Source of the DNA: Bacillota bacterium | Lineage (GTDB): Bacteria > Bacillota > Clostridia > Lachnospirales > Lachnospiraceae | Length of the DNA: 41,552 nt | Direction of reading: 5' to 3' | NCBI GenBank assembly: GCA_023415475.1 | Contig: JAEZKL010000111.1 | Span: 1-41,552, forward strand | Shown: in pieces, positions 7,928 to 16,573 of the stretch | Layout: each line of letters begins with the position of its first letter | Numbering within the stretch: position 1 is the first letter of the stretch | The notes under the pieces: generated by a model | Database searches by the model: none | What the model was told of the DNA's origin: nothing | Seen by the model: the letters and a program-made list of their open reading frames with translations, nothing else | Program-made: the position numbers and the translations under genes

Positions 7928-9691
7928 ATGCATCAAATGCTACAAAAACGAGTACTTGCCCTCATCCTAAGCCTGTGCCTTTCCTTTTCGCTTGTCGGCT
8001 GCAGCTTACAAACCAAGCAGGAAAAGCAGCAAGGCAAATTTGATGATTTTATGAATAATCTCTTTGTCCAAGAGGTTCAGACTGACAGCCTCTCCTTGAA
8101 TTATTCCTTGGCAGAACCAGAGAATTATGGGATAAAATCGACTGAGGCATCCTTCGGTGAATATAGCGTAAGCAATATGAATAAAGACCATATGCTGTCG
8201 GAGAATCGTTTAAAATACTTATTGTCCTTTGAATACTCTCTTTTATCAAAGGAACAGCAGCTAACCTACGATATCGTAAAGAATTATTTGGAGACTGATC
8301 TTGCCCTGGGTGAGTTTGATTACTATTATGAATGTCTCGGTCCGACCACCGGAATACAAGCGCAACTACCAATTTTGCTTGCAGAATATAGCTTTTATCA
8401 GAAGGAGGACATCAATGAATATCTTCGCCTTCTTCCGCTGATCCATGATTACTTTTCCGATATCATCCAATACGAAAGAGAGAAGTCAGCCCACGGTCTA
8501 TTCATGAGTGATGCTGTGGCAAAAAGGATTATCGCCCAATGCAAAGCCTTTATAGCTGATCCTGAAAATAATTTTCTGATTACGTATTTTAATGATAAAG
8601 TTTCAGGCTACACTAATCTGTCTAAGAAAGAGAAGGCAGCTTATAAATCAGCTAATACAGAGATTGTCCTCACCTATGTAATACCTGCATATCAGATGCT
8701 GATCGAAGCCTTACAGGAGCTGATGGGCTCCGGAACGAATAAAGCAGGACTTTACTATTATCCTGAGGGTCAGGCCTATTACGAATGTCTAGCAAAGTCT
8801 AAAACAGGGTCTGATAAGAATATGGAGGAAGTGATCGATTTACTGGAAGCCGCAATCGATGACGGAATTGTAGATATTACTTCCTTAACCTTATCCGATA
8901 AAAGCATTATCGAAAAATATCTGGAATTTAACACATTCCCCATTACGAATCCGGAAGATATTATGATAGATCTTCAGAAGGATATCGCTAAGGATTTTCC
9001 GGAGGCACAGACAGTTAATTGTAATATCAAGTATGTACCGGATGCTTTGGCAAAATACCTGAGTCCTGCCATGTATCTGGTTCCCCCCATCGATAACTAT
9101 GAAAATAACAATATCTATATCAACGGAAATGATGAGAAGACCTTATCCATGATATATACCACCGTCGCTCATGAGGGCTATCCGGGTCATATGTATCAGT
9201 GTGTCTATTTCCGCAGCCAGAATCCGGCACCCATTCGCAGTATTATGAATTTTATGGGCTATGATGAGGGCTGGGCAACCTATGTTGAGATGTATTCCTA
9301 TCGCTATGCAGGGATCGATAACAACCTTGCCGAATTCTTAAGAGCGAATAATATCGTCATACTGTGCATGTATGCCAGGGCGGATATCGGTATTCATTAT
9401 GAGGGCTGGAACAAGAAAACCACAATGAAATACGTAATGAATTTTATCGGCGACGCTGCCGTTTCTGAATTTATTTATAACACCTTACTCGAGGAGCCCG
9501 CTATCTACCTGCCATATGCGGTGGGATATCTGGAGATTCAGGAATTGAGAAAAAAAGCAGAGCTTGCCTTAGGGAAAGGCTTTGCGGCAAAAGACTTTCA
9601 TCAGTTCCTTCTGGATATCGGTCCTGCACAATTTGGGATAATTGATGATTACATGGATGTATGGATCGCTCATAATCCCAAAATGAAATGA
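7928..9691 (+). CDS. DUF885 family zinc peptidase, lipoprotein
   Basis: Putative surface-anchored metallopeptidase of 587 residues. The N-terminus is a lipoprotein signal: basic QKR, a hydrophobic core and SLVGC, which puts the lipidated cysteine at residue 25. The catalytic region carries the DUF885 signature HEGYPGH (H415, E416, H421), followed by YDEGWATYVE with candidate third zinc ligand E447 or E454; these proteins are zincin-like with a modified HExxH. The length matches the family. The start at 7928 is chosen because a perfect AGGAGGT lies six bases upstream and the signal peptide starts there; the open frame extends 25 codons further without a better site. The gene is divergent from the flagellar unit and no partner gene is obvious. 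The substrate is unknown. Confidence 0.85.
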   Translation: MHQMLQKRVLALILSLCLSFSLVGCSLQTKQEKQQGKFDDFMNNLFVQEVQTDSLSLNYSLAEPENYGIKSTEASFGEYSVSNMNKDHMLSENRLKYLLSFEYSLLSKEQQLTYDIVKNYLETDLALGEFDYYYECLGPTTGIQAQLPILLAEYSFYQKEDINEYLRLLPLIHDYFSDIIQYEREKSAHGLFMSDAVAKRIIAQCKAFIADPENNFLITYFNDKVSGYTNLSKKEKAAYKSANTEIVLTYVIPAYQMLIEALQELMGSGTNKAGLYYYPEGQAYYECLAKSKTGSDKNMEEVIDLLEAAIDDGIVDITSLTLSDKSIIEKYLEFNTFPITNPEDIMIDLQKDIAKDFPEAQTVNCNIKYVPDALAKYLSPAMYLVPPIDNYENNNIYINGNDEKTLSMIYTTVAHEGYPGHMYQCVYFRSQNPAPIRSIMNFMGYDEGWATYVEMYSYRYAGIDNNLAEFLRANNIVILCMYARADIGIHYEGWNKKTTMKYVMNFIGDAAVSEFIYNTLLEEPAIYLPYAVGYLEIQELRKKAELALGKGFAAKDFHQFLLDIGPAQFGIIDDYMDVWIAHNPKMK

Positions 9692-9728
9692 TTTTTCACA
9701 TTTAAGGGTAGAATCGGGTAATAGAATA

Positions 9729-9757
9729 TTGACATTTACAATCATCAGATTTATACT
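9729..9757 (+). promoter_or_regulatory. Consensus sigma-A promoter of pckA
   Basis: TTGACA (9729-9734) and TATACT (9752-9757) are separated by exactly 17 bases. The transcript would start near 9764, giving an untranslated leader of about 90 bases. The leader contains a small inverted repeat, ATTCTG/CAGAAT (9802-9807 with 9817-9822), of unknown meaning. Confidence 0.85.
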
Positions 9758-9855
9758 TAATGTGGCGGACAATTGATAAATATATAAATCAAGTTCTATT
9801 TATTCTGTGAATAATTCAGAATATTAGGACAATTCAAAAAATAGGAGGTTTTATT

Positions 9856-11511
9856 ATGTCAACAAAAGCGTACTTTAAACATGACGAAATCGGCGCTAAT
9901 AAACCCGGCTTTTCCAAGACACGTTCTATCATCGAAGTTGCTTTCTATGGTAACAATGTTGTTAAGGTTAACACTCTTAGAGAGGCTTATGAACTCGCTA
10001 AGAATTCACCCGGAACAGTAGTAACCGATATGCCGGTTTACCGTGGTGAGGATTTCGGTCTTGAGAAAGATGCAAAGGTATTATTATTTAATGATGGTTT
10101 TGTAACCGGCCGTGCTGCATCCGCAAGAAAAATTACCGGTGAGCCTGGCGTAGACACCGAGAACCTGAACAGTAAGGTAATGGATGCTATCTATGATACC
10201 AGATACTCCACTCTTTATCATGCAGAGGTATTTATCGGATTAGATCCAGAATTCATGGTTAAAGCTCATTTGTTGATTCCGGAAGGCGAAGAGAATATTC
10301 TCTACTCCTGGATGTTAAATTTCCAGTATATGTCCGATGAATATGTAAGAATGTACAAGGCTTCCAGACCGATCGGTGATGAATGCGATATTTTCATATT
10401 CTCGAATCCTCAATGGAAACATCCCGATCATCCGATGGGATTGACATATTTTAATACAACCACTAACTGTGCTGCTCTTCTTGGTATGAGATATTTCGGC
10501 GAGCACAAGAAGGGTACTCTTACCATTGCTTGGGCAATTGCTAACCGTAACGGTTATGCATCCTGTCATGGCGGTCAGAAGAGATACAATCTTGGCCAAG
10601 GTAAGTCCTATGTTGCTTCCGTATTCGGTCTTTCCGGTTCCGGTAAGTCCACCATTACCCATGCTAAGCATGGTGGCAAGTACGATGTAACGGTTCTTCA
10701 CGATGATGCTTTCATTATCAATACTGAGACCGGTTCCTCCATCGCATTAGAGCCTACCTATTTCGATAAGACACAGGATTATCCTACTAACTGTGAGGAT
10801 AACAAGTACTTATTAACCGCTCAGAACTGTTCTGCAACCTTAGATGATGAAGGCAAGATCGTCCTTGTTACCGAAGATATCCGTAATGGTAACGGCCGTG
10901 CGATTAAGTCCAAGCTATGGTCACCGAACCGTGTAGATAAGATCCCGGAAGCAGTAGACTCCATCTTCTGGATTATGAAGGATCCTACACTACCTCCTAT
11001 CATTAAATTAAAGGGTGCCTCCCTTGCTTCCGTAATGGGTGCTACTCTTGCAACTAAGAGAACTACCGCTGAGCGTCTTGCTCCCGGTGTAGACCCTAAC
11101 GCATTGGTTGTTGAGCCTTATGCAAATCCCTTCCGTACCTATCCGTTAGTAAATGACTATGAGAAGTTTAAGAAATTAGTTGGTGAGAAGAATGTTGATT
11201 GCTATGTAATTAACACCGGTGATTTCATGGGTAAGAAGGTAAAACCGGCTGATACCTTAGGAATTATTGAGGCAATTGTTGAAGGCAAGACTAACTTCAA
11301 GCAGTGGGGACCTTTTGAAGATATCGAAATCTTTGAGTGGGAAGGTTTTGTTCCTAACTTAGCTGATGCTGAATACAAGGCTCAGTTAAAGGCAAGAATG
11401 CTTGATAGAATCGAATTTGTTGAGTCTAGAGAGACAGAAAAGGGTGGCTTTGATAAGCTTCCTGAAGATGCTTTAGCAGCTCTGAAAAAGGTTGTTTCTG
11501 AATTAGCATAA
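9856..11511 (+). CDS. pckA: Phosphoenolpyruvate carboxykinase (ATP)
   Basis: Cytoplasmic enzyme of 551 residues that interconverts oxaloacetate plus ATP with PEP, CO2 and ADP. In fermentative anaerobes it often runs towards oxaloacetate and conserves energy. The ATP-type kinase signature is clear: P-loop GLSGSGKST (258-266, K264), then HDDAF with D283 and D284 as metal-binding candidates, and an upstream substrate region including RGEDFG and GLTYFNTTTNC. The P-loop differs slightly from the common GLSGTGKTT. An excellent site, AGGAGG, lies seven bases before the ATG. The gene is monocistronic: it has its own consensus promoter and a strong terminator. Codon use is biased towards a few codons, as expected for a highly expressed gene. 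Confidence 0.95.
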   Translation: MSTKAYFKHDEIGANKPGFSKTRSIIEVAFYGNNVVKVNTLREAYELAKNSPGTVVTDMPVYRGEDFGLEKDAKVLLFNDGFVTGRAASARKITGEPGVDTENLNSKVMDAIYDTRYSTLYHAEVFIGLDPEFMVKAHLLIPEGEENILYSWMLNFQYMSDEYVRMYKASRPIGDECDIFIFSNPQWKHPDHPMGLTYFNTTTNCAALLGMRYFGEHKKGTLTIAWAIANRNGYASCHGGQKRYNLGQGKSYVASVFGLSGSGKSTITHAKHGGKYDVTVLHDDAFIINTETGSSIALEPTYFDKTQDYPTNCEDNKYLLTAQNCSATLDDEGKIVLVTEDIRNGNGRAIKSKLWSPNRVDKIPEAVDSIFWIMKDPTLPPIIKLKGASLASVMGATLATKRTTAERLAPGVDPNALVVEPYANPFRTYPLVNDYEKFKKLVGEKNVDCYVINTGDFMGKKVKPADTLGIIEAIVEGKTNFKQWGPFEDIEIFEWEGFVPNLADAEYKAQLKARMLDRIEFVESRETEKGGFDKLPEDALAALKKVVSELA

Positions 11512-11560
11512 TCTATTTTATATAGTGCCCTACAAGATGAATTGATGAATCAATTCACTT

Positions 11561-11628
11561 GTCATGAATTAAAGCAGCAAGCAGATAATGAATTTTCCAT
11601 TGACTGCTTGCTGCTTTTAAATCATGAC
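11561..11628 (+). terminator. Intrinsic terminator of pckA
   Basis: The stem AAAGCAGCAAGCAG (11571-11584) pairs with CTGCTTGCTGCTTTT (11604-11618), and the outer bases GTCATGA/TCATGAC lengthen it. A smaller perfect hairpin, TGAATTGAT/ATCAATTCA (11538-11557), precedes it. Confidence 0.75.
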
Positions 11629-11731
11629 AATAGAAAGTTGGCGAACTGTACCTTTCTATCATTGAGATCCGGATAAAGCCATCCGGAACGATATATAATA
11701 ATTTGGTGCAATGTATGGGGACTGCTTAATC

Positions 11732-13528
11732 TTACTTTACTGTAACATTATAGGTTATGGTATGACCACCATAAGTAATTGTCAGCTTGGCCTTACCGGC
11801 TTTCACTGCTGTGATCTTGCCGTTTGCAACTGTAAAGACTTTCTTATTGGAGGAACTCATCTTTATATTCTTATCAGTTATCTTAATCTCTTTATCCTTA
11901 TCCTCATCCACATCATGCAAGATGATAGAACCGATGGAAACAGACTTCCCCTTACCAATTGAAGCTACCGCTTTTGCATTACTGCTGCTTAAGCTGATGG
12001 AATCAACACGCTTCGCCTCTTTCGCTACCTCAGTAGGATCTAGGCAGCTATTATATATCTTTAACTCATCAATCGCACCCTTAATAAAGGTGTCGTTGTC
12101 GTAGCCAATTAACAGATCTCCGGATGCATTCGCAATGTTAATGAAATCGGATTTATCGGATTTATTGTATTGCTTGCCATTGATATAAGCTATCATCTGT
12201 CCATCCTTGTAGGTACAGGTGTAATGGACCCAATTGGTACTCTTCACCTTAGTATCCTCATAATTGAACTGGGTATTCAGATCTTGACCGAAGATGGGTG
12301 TCCAGCTATCCGGATTATATACTGAGGTCTTCATCTGGAATTCGGTACTGTTCCCCTTATCCCAGCTACTGATTCCCAACTTATAAGTCCAATCATTCTC
12401 ATCATCATCTGAATAAGAAGGATTCTGACGGTATAGAAGAGGATAATCTCCCTCTGCGTCTACCTTAACCCAGCAGGATACCGTGAATTCGGAATCTAGA
12501 TTTAAATAATCAGCTCCGGGTACTTTAATATAATTCCCCTTTGTTAACGTGATCGCATCGCTGTTCTTACCAATGACATATTTCGTTGTTCCGCTAACCG
12601 CAATATGCTCCGCATCATTTTCAAACTTTGAGGAATCTTTAAGATCCTTATCAAATGCATAGTATGCTACTAATTGCTTGGTCGGTTCTACAAACTCCTT
12701 GTTCGCCTTAACACCCTCCTGATACAGAGCCTCTACATCATCATAGGAAAGAGTGGTATTGTAAAGTCTTAAGTCATCAATCGAACCCTTAAAAAAGTCC
12801 TCCAATTTAGAATCAACACCGATATATAAGCCATCCTCATTGAAGGTAATACCCTCGGAATAACTGCTTTGAGCTAACAGTGAATTGTCATGGTATATTT
12901 TCACCTGATCACCATCGTAAGTAACTGTAAGCAGGAACCATTCTTCGCCTTCTACATTCTTATAACCGGCTCTTACATCCCCTTCCGTAGTAATACCGGC
13001 TTCAGTATCTTCAAAGTAATTCGAGAGATATACGTTTACTTCACATGTCTCAAAACGAATGGCATAGGGATTTGACCAATTGCAGTCATCATTTTTTTCC
13101 CAGCCAACATTCTTACCTTTATCCAGCAGATATTTCTCACCGTATTTGGAATTACCTAGGTTAATCCAAGCTGAAATCGAGAAATTATCATTATTCGCCT
13201 CTTTACCATTTCCAAAATTAAGAAGGTCATTGGGCTCTACATATAAATAATTATCCTTGCCGTTGAAAACCGCTGCCTTACCATGAACACCTTGAGTAAA
13301 GGTGAGATTCTTTGCCCCTAATTTGGTACTCAGACCACTGACACTTTCATTGTAATTATCATCAAAGGTCCAGCGGGCAACCAGTCCATCCGAAATACCA
13401 AAAGAAGTGACCTGGACATCCTCATCCGATACTGCTGCCATGGATGACATTGCCGGAGTGAGGAGACTAAAAACCAAAGTAATCGTTAATAAACTGATGA
13501 TCCATTGTGATTTTATTTTCTTAAACAT
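11732..13528 (-). CDS. Secreted protein with two LamG-like domains and a C-terminal Big_2-like domain
   Basis: Extracellular protein of 598 residues with a Sec signal peptide (basic MFKKIK, hydrophobic core, probable cleavage after about residue 31, SSMA/AV). It contains two concanavalin-A/LamG_3-type jelly-roll domains (about 48-272 and 286-503), each ending in the matching words KGSIDDLRLYN (248-257 region) and KGAIDELKIYN (483-493). A bacterial Ig-like (Big_2-type) domain follows (about 508-598), with SSNKKVFTVANGKITAVKAG. No catalytic domain is visible, so carbohydrate or surface binding is the likely job. The start at 13528 follows ATAGGAGGG and begins the signal peptide; an upstream in-frame ATG at 13615 has no ribosome site. 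The leader holds a perfect ATCACCC/GGGTGAT hairpin (13587-13603). No wall anchor is seen. Confidence 0.8.
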   Translation of the reverse strand: MFKKIKSQWIISLLTITLVFSLLTPAMSSMAAVSDEDVQVTSFGISDGLVARWTFDDNYNESVSGLSTKLGAKNLTFTQGVHGKAAVFNGKDNYLYVEPNDLLNFGNGKEANNDNFSISAWINLGNSKYGEKYLLDKGKNVGWEKNDDCNWSNPYAIRFETCEVNVYLSNYFEDTEAGITTEGDVRAGYKNVEGEEWFLLTVTYDGDQVKIYHDNSLLAQSSYSEGITFNEDGLYIGVDSKLEDFFKGSIDDLRLYNTTLSYDDVEALYQEGVKANKEFVEPTKQLVAYYAFDKDLKDSSKFENDAEHIAVSGTTKYVIGKNSDAITLTKGNYIKVPGADYLNLDSEFTVSCWVKVDAEGDYPLLYRQNPSYSDDDENDWTYKLGISSWDKGNSTEFQMKTSVYNPDSWTPIFGQDLNTQFNYEDTKVKSTNWVHYTCTYKDGQMIAYINGKQYNKSDKSDFINIANASGDLLIGYDNDTFIKGAIDELKIYNSCLDPTEVAKEAKRVDSISLSSSNAKAVASIGKGKSVSIGSIILHDVDEDKDKEIKITDKNIKMSSSNKKVFTVANGKITAVKAGKAKLTITYGGHTITYNVTVK

Positions 13529-13716
13529 TATATTCCCTCCTATCATAAGATAAGAAGATTGTAGCCGAAAATCCGTCCCATTCCTATCACCCCAAGGGTG
13601 ATTTTTCCTCCTCATAGTCCGTTTTTACCATTTATTCTATTAATAATTACCTATTTCAAAAACGGCAGAGGAAAACCGATCGCTCTGTGGGCGGCTGAGT
13701 CAGTTATCTCCAGTAG

Positions 13717-13978
13717 GGCTGTTGTGAACTTTTTAAAAGCAGTTTTCATTAAACTAAAAAGAAGTAATAATATGTGGAGGATTATCTGCAGATGTATTCC
13801 GTTAGAACGGACACCGGATTAATATGTTAGAAACAGACTGACATATGCCTTATCATGTCAAGACTGTTGCGAACATTTAATCCGATGTCCGGGCGTCGGA
13901 ATACATGTAGATATCCTCTATATATTATTACTTCAGCTTAACTTAAAAAACTGCCGTTATACATTCTTACAACAGCCT
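13717..13978. repeat. 262-bp imperfect inverted repeat (MITE-like)
   Basis: The two halves are reverse complements along almost their whole length, with roughly three quarters identity by eye. The ends are GGCTGTTGT (13717-13725) and ACAACAGCC (13970-13978). Well-matched inner blocks include GCAGTTTT/AAAACTGC, AAGTAATAATAT/ATATTATTACTT, ATGTATTCCG/CGGAATACAT, CGGATTAA/TTAATCCG and TGACAT/ATGTCA near the centre. The element ends nine bases beyond the metG stop codon. It has no coding capacity. A non-autonomous transposable element is the best explanation; an unusually large metG terminator is the alternative. Confidence 0.75.
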
Positions 13979-13987
13979 AATGCCAAA

Positions 13988-15973
13988 TTACTGTATCTCG
14001 GCTCCTGAGGGCATCGGTTTCTCCGGAATCATCAGTGCCAGATTACCCTCTGCATCCTCTGCACAGAGTAACATTCCTTCGGATAACATACCGGCTAATG
14101 TTGCAGGCTTTAAGTTAACCACAACCATAACCTTCTTGCCAACCATCTGCTCCGGTGTATAATGAGCTTTGATACCGGATACGATTTGTTTTACCTGAGA
14201 ACCAATCTTCACCTGAGAGCATAATAGCTTCTTGGATTTTTTAACCTCTTCACAAGCTATGATCTCACCGATCTGGAATTGCAGCTTTGCAAAATCATCA
14301 TAGGTAATCTCCGCTTTTGCTTCAATATCGATAGCATCAGCCGCTTTCTCAGCTACTGACTCAACGGCTGCTCCTTCTGTATTAACCTCTTTCACTTCTT
14401 TCATCTCATCCACCTTAGCCATTACCTCCTTCAGATCAAGTCTTGCAAATAATATCTCCGGTGTCTCGGTTACCTTCGTTCCGGATGTATATAGTCCATA
14501 CTTCTCGTACTCTTCGATGGTACGGGTCTTTGTATTCAACTGGGCCATAATCTTCGATGCTGTCTCCGGCATAAAGGACTCTAATAAGCTGGTACCGATA
14601 CAAATACTCTCTACCAGGTTATAAAGCACTGTCTCTAAGCGGGCTTTCTTCCCTTCATCCTTCGCCAGTGCCCAGGGCAGGGTCTCATCAATATATTTAT
14701 TACAACGCTTGAATAAGGTAAATATCTCGCTTATGGCATCGGCTACACGAAGCTTCTCCATCTTGGCAAGCACCTTCTTCGGTGTCTCAAGAGCAAGGGC
14801 AATCAGCTCCTCATCCACAGGTTCACTTTCGTTGCCGTTATTAACAATGCCACCAAAGTATTTATTGGACATTGATATCGTACGGTTAACCAAATTTCCC
14901 AGGGTATTGGCCAGATCGGAGTTAATTCTCTCTACCAGAAGCTCCCAGGAAATGATTCCGTCATTATCAAAGGGCATCTCATGAAGCACAAAATATCTTA
15001 CGGCGTCCACACCGAAAATTTTAACCAAATCATCTGCATAAAGAACATTTCCCTTGGATTTACTCATCTTATCTGCCGCACTGCCCTGCATCAGCCAGGG
15101 ATGACCGAATACCTGCTTCGGCAGCTCAACCTCTAACGCCATCAGGATAATCGGCCAGTAAATGGTATGAAAGCGGATGATATCCTTGCCGATCAGATGA
15201 AGGTCCGCCGGCCATAATCTCTCGAACTGCTCTGTGCTATTACCATCTGCATCATAACCGATACCGGTAATATAATTACTGAGCGCATCCAGCCATACAT
15301 ATACTACATGTTTGTCATCAAAGTCCACCGGAATACCCCATTTGAAGGAGGTACGGGATACGCACAGATCCTGAAGTCCGGGTAGAAGGAAATTGTTCAT
15401 CATCTCATTCTTTCTGGATTCCGGCTGGATGAATTCCGGATGCGTATTAATGTGTTCAATCAGACGGTCTGCATATTTGCTGAGCTTTAAGAAATATGCT
15501 TCCTCCTTCGCAGGCTGTACCTCTCTGCCACAGTCAGGACATTTGCCGTCCACCAACTGGGATGGGGTAAAGAAGGATTCACAAGGGGTACAATACATAC
15601 CTTCATAATGTCCCTTATAAATATCACCTTTGTCGTACAATTTACGGAAAATCTTCTGAATCTGCTTCTCATGATCAGCATCCGTGGTACGAATGAATTT
15701 ATCATAGGAGCAGTTCATCAGATCCCAAATATCCTTAATCTGTCCTGCAACACTGTCCACAAATTCCTTCGGTGTAATACCTGCATCTGCTGCCTTTAGC
15801 TCAATCTTCTGTCCGTGCTCATCGGTACCTGTCTGGAAGAATACATCGTAGCCTTCCATTCTCTTAAAACGTGCAATACTGTCTGCCAACACGATCTCAT
15901 AGGTGTTACCGATATGGGGTTTACCTGAGGTATAGGCGATTGCTGTTGTAATGTAATATGGTTTTTTGCTCAT
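13988..15973 (-). CDS. metG: Methionyl-tRNA synthetase with C-terminal tRNA-binding domain
   Basis: Class I aminoacyl-tRNA synthetase of 661 residues that charges tRNA-Met. It has the HIGH-type motif PHIGN (residues 19-23), a knuckle with C128, C131, C145 and C148 as zinc ligands, and KMSKS at 302-306. A helical anticodon-binding region follows, and from about residue 558 a Trbp111/EMAP-like OB-fold (FQIGEIIACEEVKKSKKLL) that helps dimerise and bind tRNA. The length fits the MetG1 form with fused OB domain. AAAGGAC lies about 11 bases before the ATG. Expression is predicted to be controlled by the methionine T-box leader upstream. Downstream lies the large inverted repeat. Confidence 0.97.
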   Translation of the reverse strand: MSKKPYYITTAIAYTSGKPHIGNTYEIVLADSIARFKRMEGYDVFFQTGTDEHGQKIELKAADAGITPKEFVDSVAGQIKDIWDLMNCSYDKFIRTTDADHEKQIQKIFRKLYDKGDIYKGHYEGMYCTPCESFFTPSQLVDGKCPDCGREVQPAKEEAYFLKLSKYADRLIEHINTHPEFIQPESRKNEMMNNFLLPGLQDLCVSRTSFKWGIPVDFDDKHVVYVWLDALSNYITGIGYDADGNSTEQFERLWPADLHLIGKDIIRFHTIYWPIILMALEVELPKQVFGHPWLMQGSAADKMSKSKGNVLYADDLVKIFGVDAVRYFVLHEMPFDNDGIISWELLVERINSDLANTLGNLVNRTISMSNKYFGGIVNNGNESEPVDEELIALALETPKKVLAKMEKLRVADAISEIFTLFKRCNKYIDETLPWALAKDEGKKARLETVLYNLVESICIGTSLLESFMPETASKIMAQLNTKTRTIEEYEKYGLYTSGTKVTETPEILFARLDLKEVMAKVDEMKEVKEVNTEGAAVESVAEKAADAIDIEAKAEITYDDFAKLQFQIGEIIACEEVKKSKKLLCSQVKIGSQVKQIVSGIKAHYTPEQMVGKKVMVVVNLKPATLAGMLSEGMLLCAEDAEGNLALMIPEKPMPSGAEIQ

Positions 15974-16109
15974 ACTTACATCGTCCTTTCTATTTTTATT
16001 ACTTACTTTTTAAGGTTGATTTTCCTCTGCTCTACATTTTGTTCCCATTCATTATGTTCTCTTATCCGTCATAGATGGCGCTTCTGCTTATTTCATAGGA
16101 CGCTATTTC

Positions 16110-16424
16110 TATGAAATAAAAAAACTCCCATCTTTAATTGTTTAAAGACGAGAGGTGCTCCCGTGGTACCACTTTAATTTACCTTTATCTTAGGAATAAA
16201 GGCCTCCTTCACTGCAAATGCTACAGTGCCGCAAAATAACGGTTGCTTCCGTCGCAGCCTAAGATTACTCCTCGGTGCGCAGCTCCAAGACCATCTTCCA
16301 CAGTTTCCGCAAACCAAACGCTGTCGGCCGGCTCGATATCCCTTTCCCCTTCTCAGCTAAACGGGGTTCTCTGTTAAGTGCTCCGCTGTGTACTCTTCTT
16401 TTCATTGCCTTTACCCTGTATTTA
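16110..16424 (-). ncRNA. T-box riboswitch leader, methionine-specific
   Basis: On the minus strand the leader has the conserved T-box AAAGTGGTACCACGGGAGC (16175-16157), immediately followed by a terminator stem (16154-16125) and a run of T (16124-16118). Uncharged tRNA pairs with GTGGTA...CC and favours the antiterminator instead. The most likely specifier codon is ATG at 16294-16292, within GGAAGATGGTCTTGGAGC, as expected for control of metG by tRNA-Met. The 5' part (AATGAAAAGAAGAGTA) matches the usual base of stem I with its K-turn. About 140 bases separate the terminator from the metG start, including a second hairpin, TTTCATAG/CTATGAAA (16091-16116). Confidence 0.93.
16117..16155 (-). terminator. 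T-box conditional terminator
   Basis: The arms CTCTCGTCTTTAA and TTAAAGATGGGAG (minus strand, 16155-16125) form the stem, followed by seven T. The left arm overlaps the bases needed by the antiterminator, as in other T-box leaders. Confidence 0.88.
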
Positions 16425-16430
16425 TGACAA

Positions 16431-16459
16431 AGTATACCATGGGAAATAGGCTTTGTCAA
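16431..16459 (-). promoter_or_regulatory. Consensus sigma-A promoter of the metG T-box transcript
   Basis: Read on the minus strand, TTGACA (16459-16454), 17 bases, TATACT (16436-16431). Transcription would begin near 16424, right before the T-box stem I. Confidence 0.9.
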
Positions 16460-16480
16460 AGTATTTCCTTTTATACACGC

Positions 16481-16525
16481 CCGGAAAATAAATCCTTCCT
16501 TTACCGGGATGGATTTATTTTCCGG
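16481..16525. promoter_or_regulatory. Perfect 15-bp inverted repeat beside the CapA-fusion promoter
   Basis: CCGGAAAATAAATCC (16481-16495) is repeated exactly in reverse complement at 16511-16525, with a 15-base loop. A -10 box, TATAAT, follows at 16533-16538, so the right arm covers the place of a -35 box. There is no T run after it on the plus strand, so an operator is more likely than a terminator. It lies between this promoter and the divergent metG promoter. Confidence 0.55.
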
Positions 16526-16573
16526 ACCATGCTATAATTGAAACATTCTAAACAGATAGGAGCAGCCATAAAA

